64,000 nucleotides of DNA, taken from contig CAKJVC010000010.1 in NCBI GenBank assembly GCA_918026815.1, positions 312,501 to 376,500 of the forward strand, in the 5' to 3' direction. The position numbers and the translations under genes are program-made. The notes below the pieces were generated by a model, which worked only from the letters and a program-made list of their open reading frames with translations, searched no databases and had not been told where the DNA came from. Below, piece after piece: positions 1 through 11,419 of the stretch. Each line of letters starts with the position of its first letter. Positions within the stretch are counted from its first letter, which is position 1. The stretch comes from Chalara sp. BL73 (taxonomy: Eukaryota > Ascomycota > Leotiomycetes > Helotiales).

Positions 1-16
1 TTAACATAAAAAATTG

Positions 17-37
17 GGTTTGCTCGTGGAGCAAACC
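17..37. repeat. Short perfect hairpin
   Basis: A 9-bp perfect inverted repeat (GGTTTGCTC / GAGCAAACC) encloses a 3-nt loop. It lies in a stretch (1-358) where I see no supported gene. It could be a transcription-end structure of a gene beyond the left edge or chance; nothing decides between these. Confidence 0.3.
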
Positions 38-358
38 ACGCCATGTTACTGTGAGAAAAGCAGCTGATGGGATTTGTAGTGGCAGACCCATGGGTGGAGG
101 CTCCATTCCTTTACTCATAATGGAAAAGTTCTTGTCACGGCCCTCACGAAAGAATGGGGTCTGGCTTTTGTTAAGCTGACTGATCGGAGTCATAGAAAGT
201 ATGGAGAATATGAGTTCACAGTTTGAGAAACCTTAATCTTACAGTATGACATCATCGGAAAATCTTGTGCATTTCCAACATTTGCCGTAGTCTTAAACCC
301 TTCAATCGCGTCATCTTGTTACTATCAGAATCATAGATTAAAGAGAAAAATGAACTCA

Positions 359-727
359 TTAGACTTTGTCTGGTGTTGGTCGACCAAGAAATGTCGTTGA
401 AAATTCCCCTTCTTGTTCATCAATGCCAATGCTGAGATTCCCATGCCGCTGGCTTGTGCCGCCTTGGCCCATTTGAGCCGCAACGCCTCCCTGACCACCC
501 AACGAATCGTGGTTTTTCTGGTCGTGAGGGAGATCATCGTTATGAATCCTAGAACCTAGAGTCGCGGCTTGTTTGAATTCCTTACGTCGGCCACAACATT
601 TGTTGGAAACAGAGACGTCGAGATTGGCAACTCTCACGTTCTTGGCGTGTTGGGGATTCGGCGATATATAACCTTGTCCCTGAAATTTGGCGCTAGTGTC
701 TGTCAGAATGTTCTTTTCGAGATTTAA
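359..727 (-). CDS. Unidentified open frame, possible terminal exon
   Basis: An uninterrupted frame of about 120 codons ends at a stop at 359 and opens after an in-frame stop at 728-730. It has no ATG near its beginning, so if real it would be the last exon of a gene or a remnant. The product is polar, with a CC pair and a Gly/Gln-rich stretch in the middle; I recognise no domain. No clean splice acceptor was found upstream. It may be a chance open frame. Confidence 0.2.
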   Translation of the reverse strand, partial: LNLEKNILTDTSAKFQGQGYISPNPQHAKNVRVANLDVSVSNKCCGRRKEFKQAATLGSRIHNDDLPHDQKNHDSLGGQGGVAAQMGQGGTSQRHGNLSIGIDEQEGEFSTTFLGRPTPDKV

Positions 728-1110
728 TTATGCGCTTAGGTCATATCTTAATTGAGAATTTGAACTGTAGATGGTGAAGAAACCACTGCAGCTCAATATT
801 TTTATTGTTACATAGCCTAAGCTTCTATTCCAAGACCAGATCATCCCAACACTGCCCATAATTCGCTCCACCAATCCATCTGCAAATTGGGTTGGTATCT
901 CCGAAATTGTGACAAATTTAAACTTCTAAAAGCGACATAATCGATTAGCCTCTCGTCTCTTTCTTTCACAATACCTTGACTCTTTTCTCTCTGGCTCGCT
1001 GTATTGTAGTTCTGACCGCGTTCTCATCCTTTCAGAAAGCCTTTGTACGAACTAATCATGTGCTTCTTCCCCACCGTAAGGCTACCATTCATATTTATGT
1101 TCAGTCTCGT
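728..1110. other. No gene seen
   Basis: AT-leaning sequence without a supported open frame. A plus-strand open frame from 976 to 1428 overlaps the opposite-strand candidate below and has no family resemblance, so it was not called. Confidence 0.5.
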
Positions 1111-1623
1111 CTAGCCCATGGACAAGAAGAGGTATCTCATATTTCTATCAGACGGTCCAAGCTGACCAGTCTTCGAGACCCAGTCATACATCCCCGCGTC
1201 TACATACGGATAAACTCGCGGATCTGCCCCGCCTTTTGTCACGGGGTTATTAAAGATCTTGATGATTTTTACATCTTGCAACCATGGGTAGATCGGCAAG
1301 GACTGGACATTACACGAGTCCAAGTAGTCCTTTCGAAAGCTGGTCCAACCTGCTGGACACTTCTTGCTCCTTTGGTGGGGCAGCTCTGGTATATAAACGT
1401 GCGGTCGGATGAACTTTTATTGGGTTAGTACAATTTATCTCGCCTCCTTATTAATATGAGCGATGGGTATCGTGTATTTCGATTACTATGGAACGTGGCA
1501 CCAATAATAGTGAAGACCAGGCAATGAATCCTCCCAGATCTTGAGCTGAAGCTCGTAGGGGAAATCAATGAAGCGTGTGAAAGATGGTAGGGGTGCGGGT
1601 GTTGCTGGAAATATGCAAGGTGG
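1111..1623 (-). pseudogene. 2EXR-domain gene fragment
   Basis: On the minus strand the open stretch 1623 to 1489 contains a run reading FIDFPYELQLKIWEDSLPG, the hallmark of the fungal 2EXR domain (usual form: FPxLPxELRLxIWxxALPG). It is preceded in frame by TGA (1624-1626) with no ATG, and followed by TAG (1486-1488). A second open frame lies at 1416-1111, preceded by a good 3' splice context (TACTAAC about 15 nt before AAAAG), and could be a later exon of the same gene. A donor joining the two is not convincing. 2EXR proteins are a large, rapidly duplicating fungal family of unknown function. I read this as a decayed copy; an intact gene with an unseen upstream exon is possible. Confidence 0.4.
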
Positions 1624-1918
1624 TCACAGTTTTATAATATGTGGTCCATGGATATAATTAGAATATGCAGTCACAGGATGTCTTGCTTTTGAGTTGCGAT
1701 ATTGGTCTGAATAGACTTTGAGATCAAAGAGTCTTCCAGGAAGTATCCCATTTTGAAAAATACCCAATATTTCTCGAACGACTGTGGCTTTTAAGGTATA
1801 ATGACATTATAGCTCAACGTGGCCAAGGATGAAAGAACGCTACCGAGAAATGACTCCTTTATCCTCGGGGTGTGGATGAACTTCCTGGTCATTGCACTTT
1901 AGGGTGGAAAATAGCTAT

Positions 1919-4619
1919 TCAACCAGTCTCAGATTTTCCTAGATCTCTCCTGACTCGCCAGACCTTGGCATTGATTCCCCTACCTGACGAATCTTTGAGC
2001 TTTTCCACCCAGGGGACGTTGGTGACGTTCCCGCTTTCTTCGAGCTCCTCATCGCTCTCCTTCTTGTTTCCTAGGTCTCGGCCCACTAAACATTCTGTGT
2101 ATGCCCAACCTGGCGTGTCAAGCTTGCCACTAACGATGACAATCTTAGTTCCATGCTCATTCATGTCTTCAATGACCTTTGGTGATATCGGAGTGATTAG
2201 CTGAAGCCGCTGGTGCGTGATATCAATACCTCGAACGAGAGCATGGCCTATGCAGTGAGAATGCTGCGGCGATAATGTGATTGCATTGAGAGGATTGAAA
2301 TATGGAAGGTTCGAATTTGGTGTGCGAATGATGGTAGGTCGCTAGAACGTGTTAGTGCAGTATTAATAGATTTTAAGTTAAGGCGACCAAAATTTCAGTA
2401 ATGCCAACATACATGATATACGGAAGCCTCTCGGTTATCGCCTGTCTTAGTGTGCTCTTTCCAGCCTGGAATAGCGGTGTTTTCTTCGATAACAACAATT
2501 GCCTAGAATTTATGTTAATATATGTTGACTTCCATCAAACATCCAGCGTTACTTGGGGCTGGAGAAACAATATTGGAGTAGCAGATAAACATACCACCAA
2601 AGAGCCATTTATTAGGTCAGCTAGTAATTCGGCTGATGGCGGCTCTCCATAGCATAAGACGCCAAGGAGACTACAATTCTCACCAGAATATTTGAGCCTA
2701 AAGAGGTGAGCCGAATCCATGGAAAATTGTGTTCGGAATAGAACGATGCCTATTATTGATGAAAAGCGGTTGAAGAAAATACATACTCCCAAGGTGCTAT
2801 GCTCATTAACGGCAGTCCGTTCCAGGATGATTTGCTTCCCCCATTAGGGTCTATATGAAGATACGACATTGTCTGCATAGCTCTCAAATGCGCAGCCGTG
2901 CGAGTAGCATACTCGCTGATCTGGGATGGAAGAGTGGAGAATGCTTGCATTTCGGCAGTAGCTTGCAAGTCCCGAACAACTTCCGGGGGGCCTTCCTTGG
3001 ACATGTAAATAACGCTTGCTGGGCGAATCCTTGCCACAAGTCTATAAATAAGTCAGATAAGTAAACAAATGGCGTATGTATTAGTCTTGATCCTGATATT
3101 ATTCTGCACAGCCCACTAGAAGGGAAACTTACCTTATGAGAAGCTCTAGCCCTGTACCAAGGACCCAGCCAGGAGTATTAACCACAAGTGGACAACTAGG
3201 AAATTGTGAAAGTAGACTATGATAGCGTGAAAACAAGTCCAAGGCACAGGATATGTAGTAGTCCGGATCTTGTGCCGGCGTAATCGCGCCAATGGCATGC
3301 GCGCGAATGATTCGATTCCACTTTGACCCAATAGGATGCGAAAATGGTGGACCAAAATTTGGTGCGACTACATGAACTAATGATATCTGTTATAGAGTAA
3401 ATATCAGCGAGCGGCCACGGATTTTATGAGGCTTATTCGCGGCTTCAATGCCAGATATGCTACATACTTGGCCTGGTATAGAGTATTCTGGTTGTCCTGG
3501 ATCAAGGTCAAGTATAGCAACGCCGGTTTGCTTTTTGGATGAACTAAGAGCATCAGTGGGTGGAACTGCACAATGCAAAGTACTCAAACAATGGAGAGCT
3601 GTGTGCATACAATGAAGTGTCTTCTGACAGTAATCGATTTGTTAGAAGCTTGGTGAAAGTTGATTTTCCCGATGATTTGGGGCCACATATGAAGGTCGAA
3701 CAACTCTCTTTATTATCTCTGGTAGACAGCCTAGCTAACATTTCATTCCATTCAGGAGGAGAAATTAGAGGCTGTATATATGTCTTTTCTAGAGCATCTC
3801 TAGGGGAGAGAAGCTGTATAAATGTCAGCAATGGGCCGTGAGCAGTATAGGTCAGTCCTCACAATTTGAAACGTGCTCTTGCCACTGCTTGGGGGCTGAT
3901 GACTACTTTCGAGAGCCTTAGAAGCATTGCTCCACATCTTTGCAAACAGAGGAGATAGAGATTCTAACTCCCGGAGGCCACTGCCACAGTGGTGAAGGCT
4001 AATTTCTGCATCTCTGATATCTGTACCAAGACATCTTATGACCGGTAAAGAATGTGATGACGGGGCACATACTCTATATCTGTTTTTCGACGGTCCTAGG
4101 GTCATGTGCAATATAGCTACTTTTCCTTTCCGCACCGATAATTCATACTCTCCTAGAATGATTAATCGCTGGCCCTCAAGTTAGTGTATGTTCTCCAACA
4201 GCGACATAGCTTACCTCTCCAGGCGCAAGTTTTAAAGATAGGTCCCCATTTGGCAGCTCTTTCACATTACCTCTGCTAGGTGTGAAGGTAGAGAACACAG
4301 AGGGAAGAGGCCGCTCCAAGATCAACTCTGGAGACGGAGCATGTGATGGAGAACTGGAAGAGGAGTTAGAGCTGGAATAAGCGTCCTCGACCTCTGCATC
4401 AGAGATTTTGGTGCCGACTGAAATCTCTTGCGACTCTTCGACCGCTTGTGAATGAGTAATAACTCTTTCCTATGTTTTGGTACTCAGCACATGGATCTGG
4501 GATTCAGTACGGGAGGCTTATAGACATAAACTTACAGTTATGATGGTTCTCCTCGCCGCAAAAGCGCTTACTGGAGGGCCTGGTGTATTTTCTAGCTTTC
4601 GTCTCTTCTTCGATGACAT
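1919..4619 (-). CDS. GRC3: GRC3, polynucleotide 5'-hydroxyl kinase
   Basis: Grc3 phosphorylates RNA 5'-OH ends and, with the nuclease Las1, processes ITS2 of pre-rRNA in the nucleolus. Ten exons keep phase: 4619-4536, 4469-4215, 4174-3863, 3813-3611, 3543-3468, 3386-3133, 3041-2787, 2697-2595, 2502-2413 and 2341-1919, giving 684 aa, the family's usual size. Visible marks are the P-loop GPKSSGKST in exon 4, the Clp1/Grc3 signature DLDPGQPEY after a hydrophobic strand in exon 5, and PLVVNTPGWVLGTGLELL in exon 6. The N-terminus is basic (SSKKRRK), then a serine-rich acidic linker, as expected for a nucleolar protein. The start is the ATG at 4619, 210 bp from the divergent RPA34.5 start. Identification is firm; exon 8 uses the second of two possible acceptors because only that restores the LLGVLCYGE run. 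Confidence 0.93.
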
Positions 4620-4829
4620 AATTCTATACTAATAATCCTTTATCAAGGTCGTTGTTGAATTGCAGAAGTTCCTGTAATAAAACTAGCCAAACCCGGTGTT
4701 TCTAGAGTAAAGTGGGGCCCCAAAAAATTAAAACTTTATCTCCGCATCAACTTCGGAATCTTGAAGAGAAAACTCGCGTGTCTTGCATGAGAACGTCTTC
4801 TTGACGCGTGATTCGACGTTTGCTACGCG
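4620..4829. promoter_or_regulatory. Divergent promoter GRC3 / RPA34.5
   Basis: 210 bp separate the two start codons. The segment holds an A-rich tract (AAAAAATT near 4724), similar to the yeast RRPE box of ribosome-biogenesis genes, and several CGCG-containing words close to the RPA34.5 start. Shared use by both genes is inferred from geometry and related function. Confidence 0.5.
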
Positions 4830-6963
4830 ATGCCTTCTCTTAAGGCTTTTGCCAAAGACGCGAAGAGAAAGGTCGAATCGGTCGAGCCACAAAAGAAGAA
4901 AACTGTGCGAAAGGGAGTCGTGTTGAGCAACCTCAGCACCGAAAAAATTACATCAAGTGATAGTGAGGAAGAGGAAGAATCGGAAGAGGACTCCAGTAGT
5001 GACGAGGGTTCTGCGCCGAAAAAGGTCATCGTCAGTACTCCGAAGATCAATGGTAAAGTCGCGACGAAAGCTCCACTAGCTGCGGTGAAGGATGATAGCG
5101 ACGATTCGAGTTCAGATTCGAGTAGCGATGATGAGGCTCCGCCTCCCAAACCAAAGGCAGCAGTTTCCAAGACCAACGGAAAGGCTATTACAGATTCAAG
5201 CGATAGCAGCAGCTCGAGTGATAGCGGGAGCAGCGATGAGAGGAGAGTAGGAGAAAGTGATGAAGAAAGCACCAGTGAGAGTTCAGAAGAAGATAGCAGT
5301 GGGAGTGAGGCATCTGTTGTTAAGGCAAAGCAGCCTGCATCGCTATCGAAGCCTGCCAGGTATGCTCTAATACCGGCAGTATACGGTGTGCGTTAACATA
5401 TGTTGTAGGCAGAAATCAAGCGAATCCAAAACCGTGGCCTTCAGCGATCTTGAACCATTCATACCTCCTTCTGGATTTCGGCTTCAGTCAATAAAAGAAG
5501 TAACACAAGCATCTGAATTATTCAGCAAATCAAACTTGAAAGGGAAGCAGATATGGCATATAACAGCACCTGCGTCAGTGTCTATGGAGGCCATAAAAGC
5601 CATGTCATGGCCAGATATCGTACAACAAAATGCTGTCATCTCACACAATGGCAATAAGTATGGTTTTGTACAAGTTTCGAATCAAAGCACTGCCTCGACG
5701 AAGATCATGGTGCCAAATAGCTCCTCGGACGGTTACCACGCTAGTAAGCCGCTCTAGTTAATAACGATGTATAAATGTTTACCTCTTTTAGCTTCAAAAC
5801 CGATTAGTGCTACATTACACCTCCAGCAGATTGTTGATCTGCCCGTAGACACCACAGATCAGAGCTCATCAGCAAGAGCGACTATTCCAGCAAAGAAGCC
5901 CGTTCGCCAACAACCCAAAGGCTTAAAAATGCGATTCCGGCCATTGGGATTCGGCGAGGGTGATATGGGAAAGATTGGTTACAGCTCAAGCTCCTCAGAT
6001 TCGGAATCAGACTCTGATGAGGACATGCTAGATACGGTAGTGAAGTTCAAAAAACCTCCGTTTATCTCACCTGGCCCTGCTATAATGTCAAGTAAAGCAA
6101 AAGGCTCAGACACCGATTCATCAAGCTCTGCATCAGACTCCGGCTCAGACTCTGACGTGGAGATGCCCGATGTATCTGCACCAGGAGCGAAGCAATCAAC
6201 TGCAGCAAAGTCTACTACGATTTTGCCTCCAAAAAGTGGCGGCATCAAGAGAAAGCATACCGACGATATCGAAGATTCGGAAAAAACCAGTTCGTCAAAA
6301 TCAAAAAGCACCACTAATGGAACAGTGCTAAATAGTGTAAAGAAGGCAAAGGCAGATCAACAGCTAAAGCCAAATAAGCCTCTGGCTTCAATTGAGACGC
6401 AACGAATTAGAGTTGAAAGTCCAATCCCACATCCGAAACGCGCTAAGCCTGGTGAGCCAAAGCTATCTCAACAGCCATCCGTTCATCGAGAGTCGCCCAT
6501 TCCGCCTCCAAAATCCATTCTTAAGAAGACTCCTAGCTTCGTCAGATCGGAATCATCCTCCTCCGTTATCCTTCCTCCTGTCAGACAATCGCCAATACCC
6601 CCGCCATTGTCTACGTCAACTATTCGGCCTCCTACAAAAGAGTCCCCCGCTCCTCCATCTTCATCCGTTGCTCGAAGCGTTAAGGATTCACCCATTCCTG
6701 CACCTGAACGACCTCGCCAGAGCGCTATAATACCACCACAACGACCTGAGAGGAAATCAAATTCAGTGACTCCAATTTCGTCGAAAAAGCGAACTGTCAA
6801 TCAAATTGAACCCGCCAATGAAGGTTCGAGTGCAGCAAAGCAAAATGGGGGAAGCGCCGTCAGGTCCACGCCGATCCTTCCTCCTAAGCTGATGTCAAGT
6901 CAGCTTTCATCATCAATGCCCACCCCCACTCCTAAGCAGCGGAAACCGAAGCTCGGGAAGTAG
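4830..6963 (+). CDS. RPA34: RNA polymerase I subunit RPA34.5
   Basis: Subunit of the A49-A34.5 subcomplex (TFIIF-like) of RNA polymerase I, which makes rRNA. Exons 4830-5359, 5409-5743 and 5792-6963 join in phase to 678 aa. The conserved RPA34.5 core is in exon 2 and early exon 3: FIPPSGFRLQSIKE, LKGKQIWHITAPASV and HNGNKYGF, then a hydrophobic strand (ISATLHLQQIVDLP). It is preceded by a 170-residue Lys/acidic-Ser low-complexity tail (runs of SSSDSSSDDE) and followed by a long Ser/Pro-rich C-terminal tail with repeated SPIPPP-like units. The yeast protein is 233 aa, so the length here is mostly disordered extension, common in filamentous ascomycetes. The serine-rich stretches generate long opposite-strand open frames that are artefacts. 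Divergent from GRC3, another rRNA-production gene. Confidence 0.85.
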
Positions 6964-8706
6964 CCGAACAAGAAGCTGGTGGTGTGTAATCAATATATGG
7001 TATTGGTGTGGCACTATATCATATGTGGCATGAGCTTGGGTCTGTTTGAACAGTATTAGCCCGCACACTGGGTGGGTTACTAGGGTAGTCGCCACATTAT
7101 ATAATATAAGGATACCCTGTGTATTGATGTGTACGGCTGCATTATTGTCGTCTTTCACGTGCCTGTTTTCGAAGCAGCTCCGGACTTGATTGCTTGCATT
7201 TGTAATCGAGCATGCCATGCAAGTTTGACTATAACCATGCCATAATTTGGCAGCAAATGCCACATTGATATATAACCATGACGTATCGAAACCCGTGAAG
7301 GGAGCAGAGGATGGCTTTGTGGTGCTCTTATTCACGCGAGTACATTATAGAAAATTTTCGCGGCTGACCCATTGCAGTATTTGAGCTTCTAAATGGATCA
7401 CTTACTCATCACACGGGAGGCCAAGTGTGAGGCCCGGCTTGTGTGGTCGGAAAATTTCGCTGTTTTATAACGGTAGCGTTGCAGAGCCAGCACAAGGGGA
7501 ATCGTTCCTAAGTGGGCCTTCCGACCTGCAATCGAAAGCATCTTTGCATTCCCCGTTCGGCAGGTGCACTTTCGAATAAAAGGCTGCATCGAGTTTCAGG
7601 TAGCGGCTAACGGGCGATGCTGGACATACGGGACATGGAGGATGTTGCAACCTGTGGGTTGTGCAATGCCGTCATCGTCGCCTGCATGCATGCATGGGCG
7701 GGTCTGTTACGTGATGGTGGTTCATTCGCAAAAGCTCCCTGCTCCCGCCCCAGGCATGAAACAAACCTTCTGTGGTATCATTGTTCCACATCATTGTAAA
7801 AGCAGTTGCAATTTGTGGAGAAGGCAGCTAAAGCACATCCATGGCTAGTGATAGTGTTATTTGAGCACCACTTTTTCTTACTACTTTGCGTTCCGTGTGT
7901 GCCAGCGATTGCCTATATTTGGCTGTCGGCCAAGATTTTGGTAACAGCTCTGCCCTTCATATGCCTCTTGATGTCCTTCGCCAGACTCAGCCTTGGCTAC
8001 GCTGATTTCCGCCGCTTAGTATTGGGTGTTTTATTTTGCATTCGTTGTAGTCTTACGACTTGTAGAGCCGTCTGCATTAGCTTGAACTGAAAGGAAAGGA
8101 GATCCTCTTACTTATGCTTCGTCTATAAGCCCTGGCTCTTCACAGGGCTGCTTCTTCAGAATGAAATGAACGGCAAGCTCATCCTACCTGATCACAAATC
8201 AGTTGCCTTATGTTAATAAGCGGAGATCCTGACTAAAGTAAAGATTAACACTTGAAAAACATGAGGCATACATCACTTCCTTACGCCGGGCAAATGGAAT
8301 GACCACAAGCGAAGGTTTTATCGAAACAGGTGTCGTGACAGAATGGTTCTGACTGGTGACCATTCTGATATCTCTCAATTACAGGCAAGGAAGTTCCCTG
8401 GTATGTCATTTTCTTCTGGGATCGTGCAGTTGAACGGAGATCATCCTTCCGATCTTGTGCTGACCCCTTGATTAAGCGAAAAACCATGACGGACATGGTA
8501 CAGGGTCATTGATAAACTTTAAAGGTTGTCTCAAGTACTGTACAGAGCCATCTGACTTCTTGAGCACACATATACTCAAACGGAAGGTTCGGTATAAGCG
8601 TTTGTTTTGAGCCTTTTCACGACGCCAACAAAATTAAGGTTCCTCGAGGGCTCTGGGTATCTGGTGACCACATTGAGTTGATAAACCGCTTCCATAACTT
8701 CATTAA
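6964..8706. other. Intergenic, no supported gene
   Basis: About 1.7 kb downstream of RPA34.5. Short open frames exist on both strands. One minus-strand frame with an ATG (8496-8281, 71 aa, five cysteines toward its end) could be a small protein or a further piece of the decayed cysteine-rich gene that follows, but nothing identifies it. A short CATG-rich run (GCATGCATGCATG) lies near 7684. Confidence 0.4.
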
Positions 8707-9105
8707 TTAGCACGCAATCCAACAATTCTCCAAGCTACTGCAGGTGCACCTCGTGGCATCGGAAGAGAGGTCCTGCAAGTCGCCTTGTTGAAAGCACCGA
8801 CGTGGAGATGTCTCGTTGGTAGGAGCTTCTCCAGCAACATTTGCCATTCCACCCTCTGGCATGTAGGGCTGACCGAGCACCCGGACAGAGGTCTTGCCAG
8901 GCTGGTCTATGACCTAGCCAAGTAGATTAAAGTTATCTTGAGGTGGACAGCTTGCATTCCAGATTGGTTCGGCATTTGCATTGGCCATTAACGGGAGTGT
9001 GCATCGCTCTATTGAAACAGCGCGGAGCCCACAGACTTTTGCCTTCGCTTGTGAGCTAGGAGGGTTATCGGCTAGGCACCCGCACCCACTGGCACCCACC
9101 GGCAC
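8707..9105 (-). pseudogene. Cysteine-rich protein remnant with in-frame stop
   Basis: A single minus-strand frame reads from about 9105 to the stop at 8707-8709, interrupted by one TAG at 8914-8916. Both sides have similar composition (about nine cysteines in all, Gly/Pro/Asn rich, no lysine run), which suggests one former protein split by a nonsense mutation. Such composition resembles small secreted fungal proteins, but I see no signal peptide or recognised domain, and no convincing ATG before residue 40. It may equally be two chance frames. Confidence 0.3.
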
Positions 9106-9109
9106 CTAG

Positions 9110-9867
9110 CAACGCCTAAAACGCTTATACTCAAATCGCTGAAGCTCAGCTGACTATCCCGGCGGCTTCTTGAACGTTAACTCCTATCAATAGCCTACAA
9201 GCCAAGCTCTTGTATCAATACATGTCACAACAAGTATATGCAACTTAGTGACCATAACCACGTGCCTAACCGCGAATTAGTGCTTCCATGAAAGACGACC
9301 TCTATTATGGCTTATTATATGGAAGGGCATTCGTCTGAATAAGGTATATCATTTTAGCTCAGGGGTAGAAAAGGTTCCTAACTACGGGGAGAATAAAAGG
9401 GTGTAAAAAAGGCCGGGGGGTCCCTAAAGTCAAAAATAGGTAGCCGCACTTGGTGGGTGGATCCGCATTCCATGCACTTGTTTTTCATGTTGAAATGAGT
9501 TTATATAGTGGAACCCAGCCGAGTCAGGGACGTGGGTAGATAGGAGTAGTTAGAATCATACCACCCCATTGGAGAGTGGGAAACGGCTTGCATCTTTATT
9601 GATATCTGAGCGCAACAATGGTAATACCAACCCTTCCTACGCTTGGAAGCCAGGAGTTGAAGCATTTTGCCACTTGCTAAGTTGAGGAATGCCATGGTGT
9701 CGAGAGGAAAGGAAGTCACTCCAGTATGTCATTGCTGTGGAATTTCTAACACGTTAAGATCCCGCTTCAATACACCTTACGCCTTCGAGCAAGATAACCA
9801 ACCCTAAGTGTCAGCTGCCCGATGTCCATAATCCGTCATAATTATACATGTGTATCAGTCGTAATAT
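9110..9867. other. Intergenic, no gene seen
   Basis: No supported coding frame; a G-run (GGCCGGGGGG) near 9411 is the only notable composition. It includes the 3' flank of the PTH11-like gene. Confidence 0.5.
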
Positions 9868-11419
9868 TTAGGACTTCTCCCTACTATCCTCCGTACTAAA
9901 ACTCTTCACGCTATCTGGCTTCCTCGTCGCTGTAATCACTGTCGTAACCACCGTCTTCGTCTGTGCCCTCCCTCCAAACATAGTATCCCTCTGCAGCCCG
10001 TTCTCCACGCTTGCCCCATCAATCGCAACATCAAACTGCTTGCTCTCCCAGATCTCCAGCGGCAGCGGCTTAATCGGCTGCATAACGATATGTTCTTCAC
10101 TGGCGCTGGGACTCCTTCCTGGCCCTTCTCGATCCCACCAGCTCGCATCGGGTTTCCCATCTCTAGCTTTCGATCCCGTAGTCGAGGATAGGACATGCGG
10201 TTTCCCGCCTCCGCGCGCGCCCGAGGTGTGTAGGGCATTGGTGCCGGTGCGAAGGGAGGAGTTGTTGAAGGAGCGGACGTTGAAGATTCGTCGAATGAGG
10301 AACCAGCACATGGGCATGTTGGCCACGAAGATTGCACAGCTGGCTTCGCGAATGTACCAGAATGACCATGTTGGTGCGAAGGGGTGAACGAAGGAGTAGT
10401 ATTTGTTTAAGATGGCGCATAGAATGACGAAAGTACCGAGGCCGAATAGTCCACAGAGGATGACCTTCCTGCATGTTTTGGTTAGAGGATGGGATCAATG
10501 TGCATGGAATTGTGTTGAGCATACTTTCCGCGAGGGAGTTGAGAATGGATAAGAAGAGGGATGGGGATGAAGAGCATGAAGACGTCCGATGAGATGTTGA
10601 GACATGCGTTGACAATCAAGTGGTTTGTTGCTGCCGAACATTGGGCTTTGATATGGTTAGCTTATGGTCTCTGAGAAGCAGAGCTGGCTTACTATTTTCG
10701 ACAGGAACTTGCCAATAATGATCGAAAGGTCTGCACCATACGCCGAAGTACAGAATTTCCATTAGTACGAACCCGAAAGCCACATAGCCTGCAATGACCT
10801 TAACCGCCAACCGTTGTCCCAGACCAATGGTCAATTTGCTGTAGCATATCAATAGACAAACTTTGCATCCCCATGTCGTCAAGATCATGGATTGTTCCTG
10901 AGGCATGTGTTAGTTAATTGACTTTGGGTATTTCTCGATAATGCTATCGGACCGCTCTCAGAGGGGAGCAGGCGCCAGGTTCAATATTCGTTGCTACTTA
11001 CAACCACAAGGACAAGTTTGCTTCCATATATGCGAGATTTAATTGAATCAGGAGTGAGAAGCGGTATTTCCTCAGGTAACATAAGGTTAGATGAATAATG
11101 CGATACGACATTCATCACCGCGATCAAGGTTGTATAAAAGCCCTATATCGTTAAGGATATGGTAGATTGTTGCGGTTTGGTTGCTTCTTACGAATGTCGC
11201 CATCATAACGAAATCGTCTGCTTGGTACTTCTTGACAGAGCCTAACTGTAGCCATCTTGAGGCGCTGTATCACAATCAGCTCTGCTTCCGCACGGCAAAA
11301 TAACGATCGTCAGTTGCTTCTTGGGGACTGCTGAGCGAAGGAAGCACGAACCATCTAGCTATAAATATTAAACACCCAAATCCATACCACGTCCACGACT
11401 CGATCAAAAGTGAGGCCAT
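9868..11419 (-). CDS. PTH11/rhodopsin-like integral membrane protein
   Basis: Member of the large fungal family carrying the seven-helix rhodopsin-like domain, which includes the PTH11 surface-sensing receptors. Six exons in phase (11419-11352, 11264-11192, 11142-11002, 10897-10693, 10645-10525, 10468-9868) give 402 aa. Family signatures are the N-terminal ESWTWYGFGCLIFIAR, LGSVKKYQADDFVMM in the first loop, YFGVWCRPFDHYWQVP, and NACLNISSDVFMLFIPIPLL followed by KKVILCGLFGLGTFVILCAI. The last exon adds a 130-residue soluble serine-rich cytoplasmic tail. The first intron uses the unusual donor GTTCGT. There is no CFEM domain, so it is not a classical PTH11. Ligand and pathway cannot be told from sequence. 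Neighbours do not suggest a cluster. Confidence 0.82.

Noticed and set aside
4823..5272. 149-codon minus-strand frame rich in Ser and Leu
   Set aside because: It is the antisense of the acidic serine repeats of RPA34.5; low-complexity codons leave the opposite frame open.
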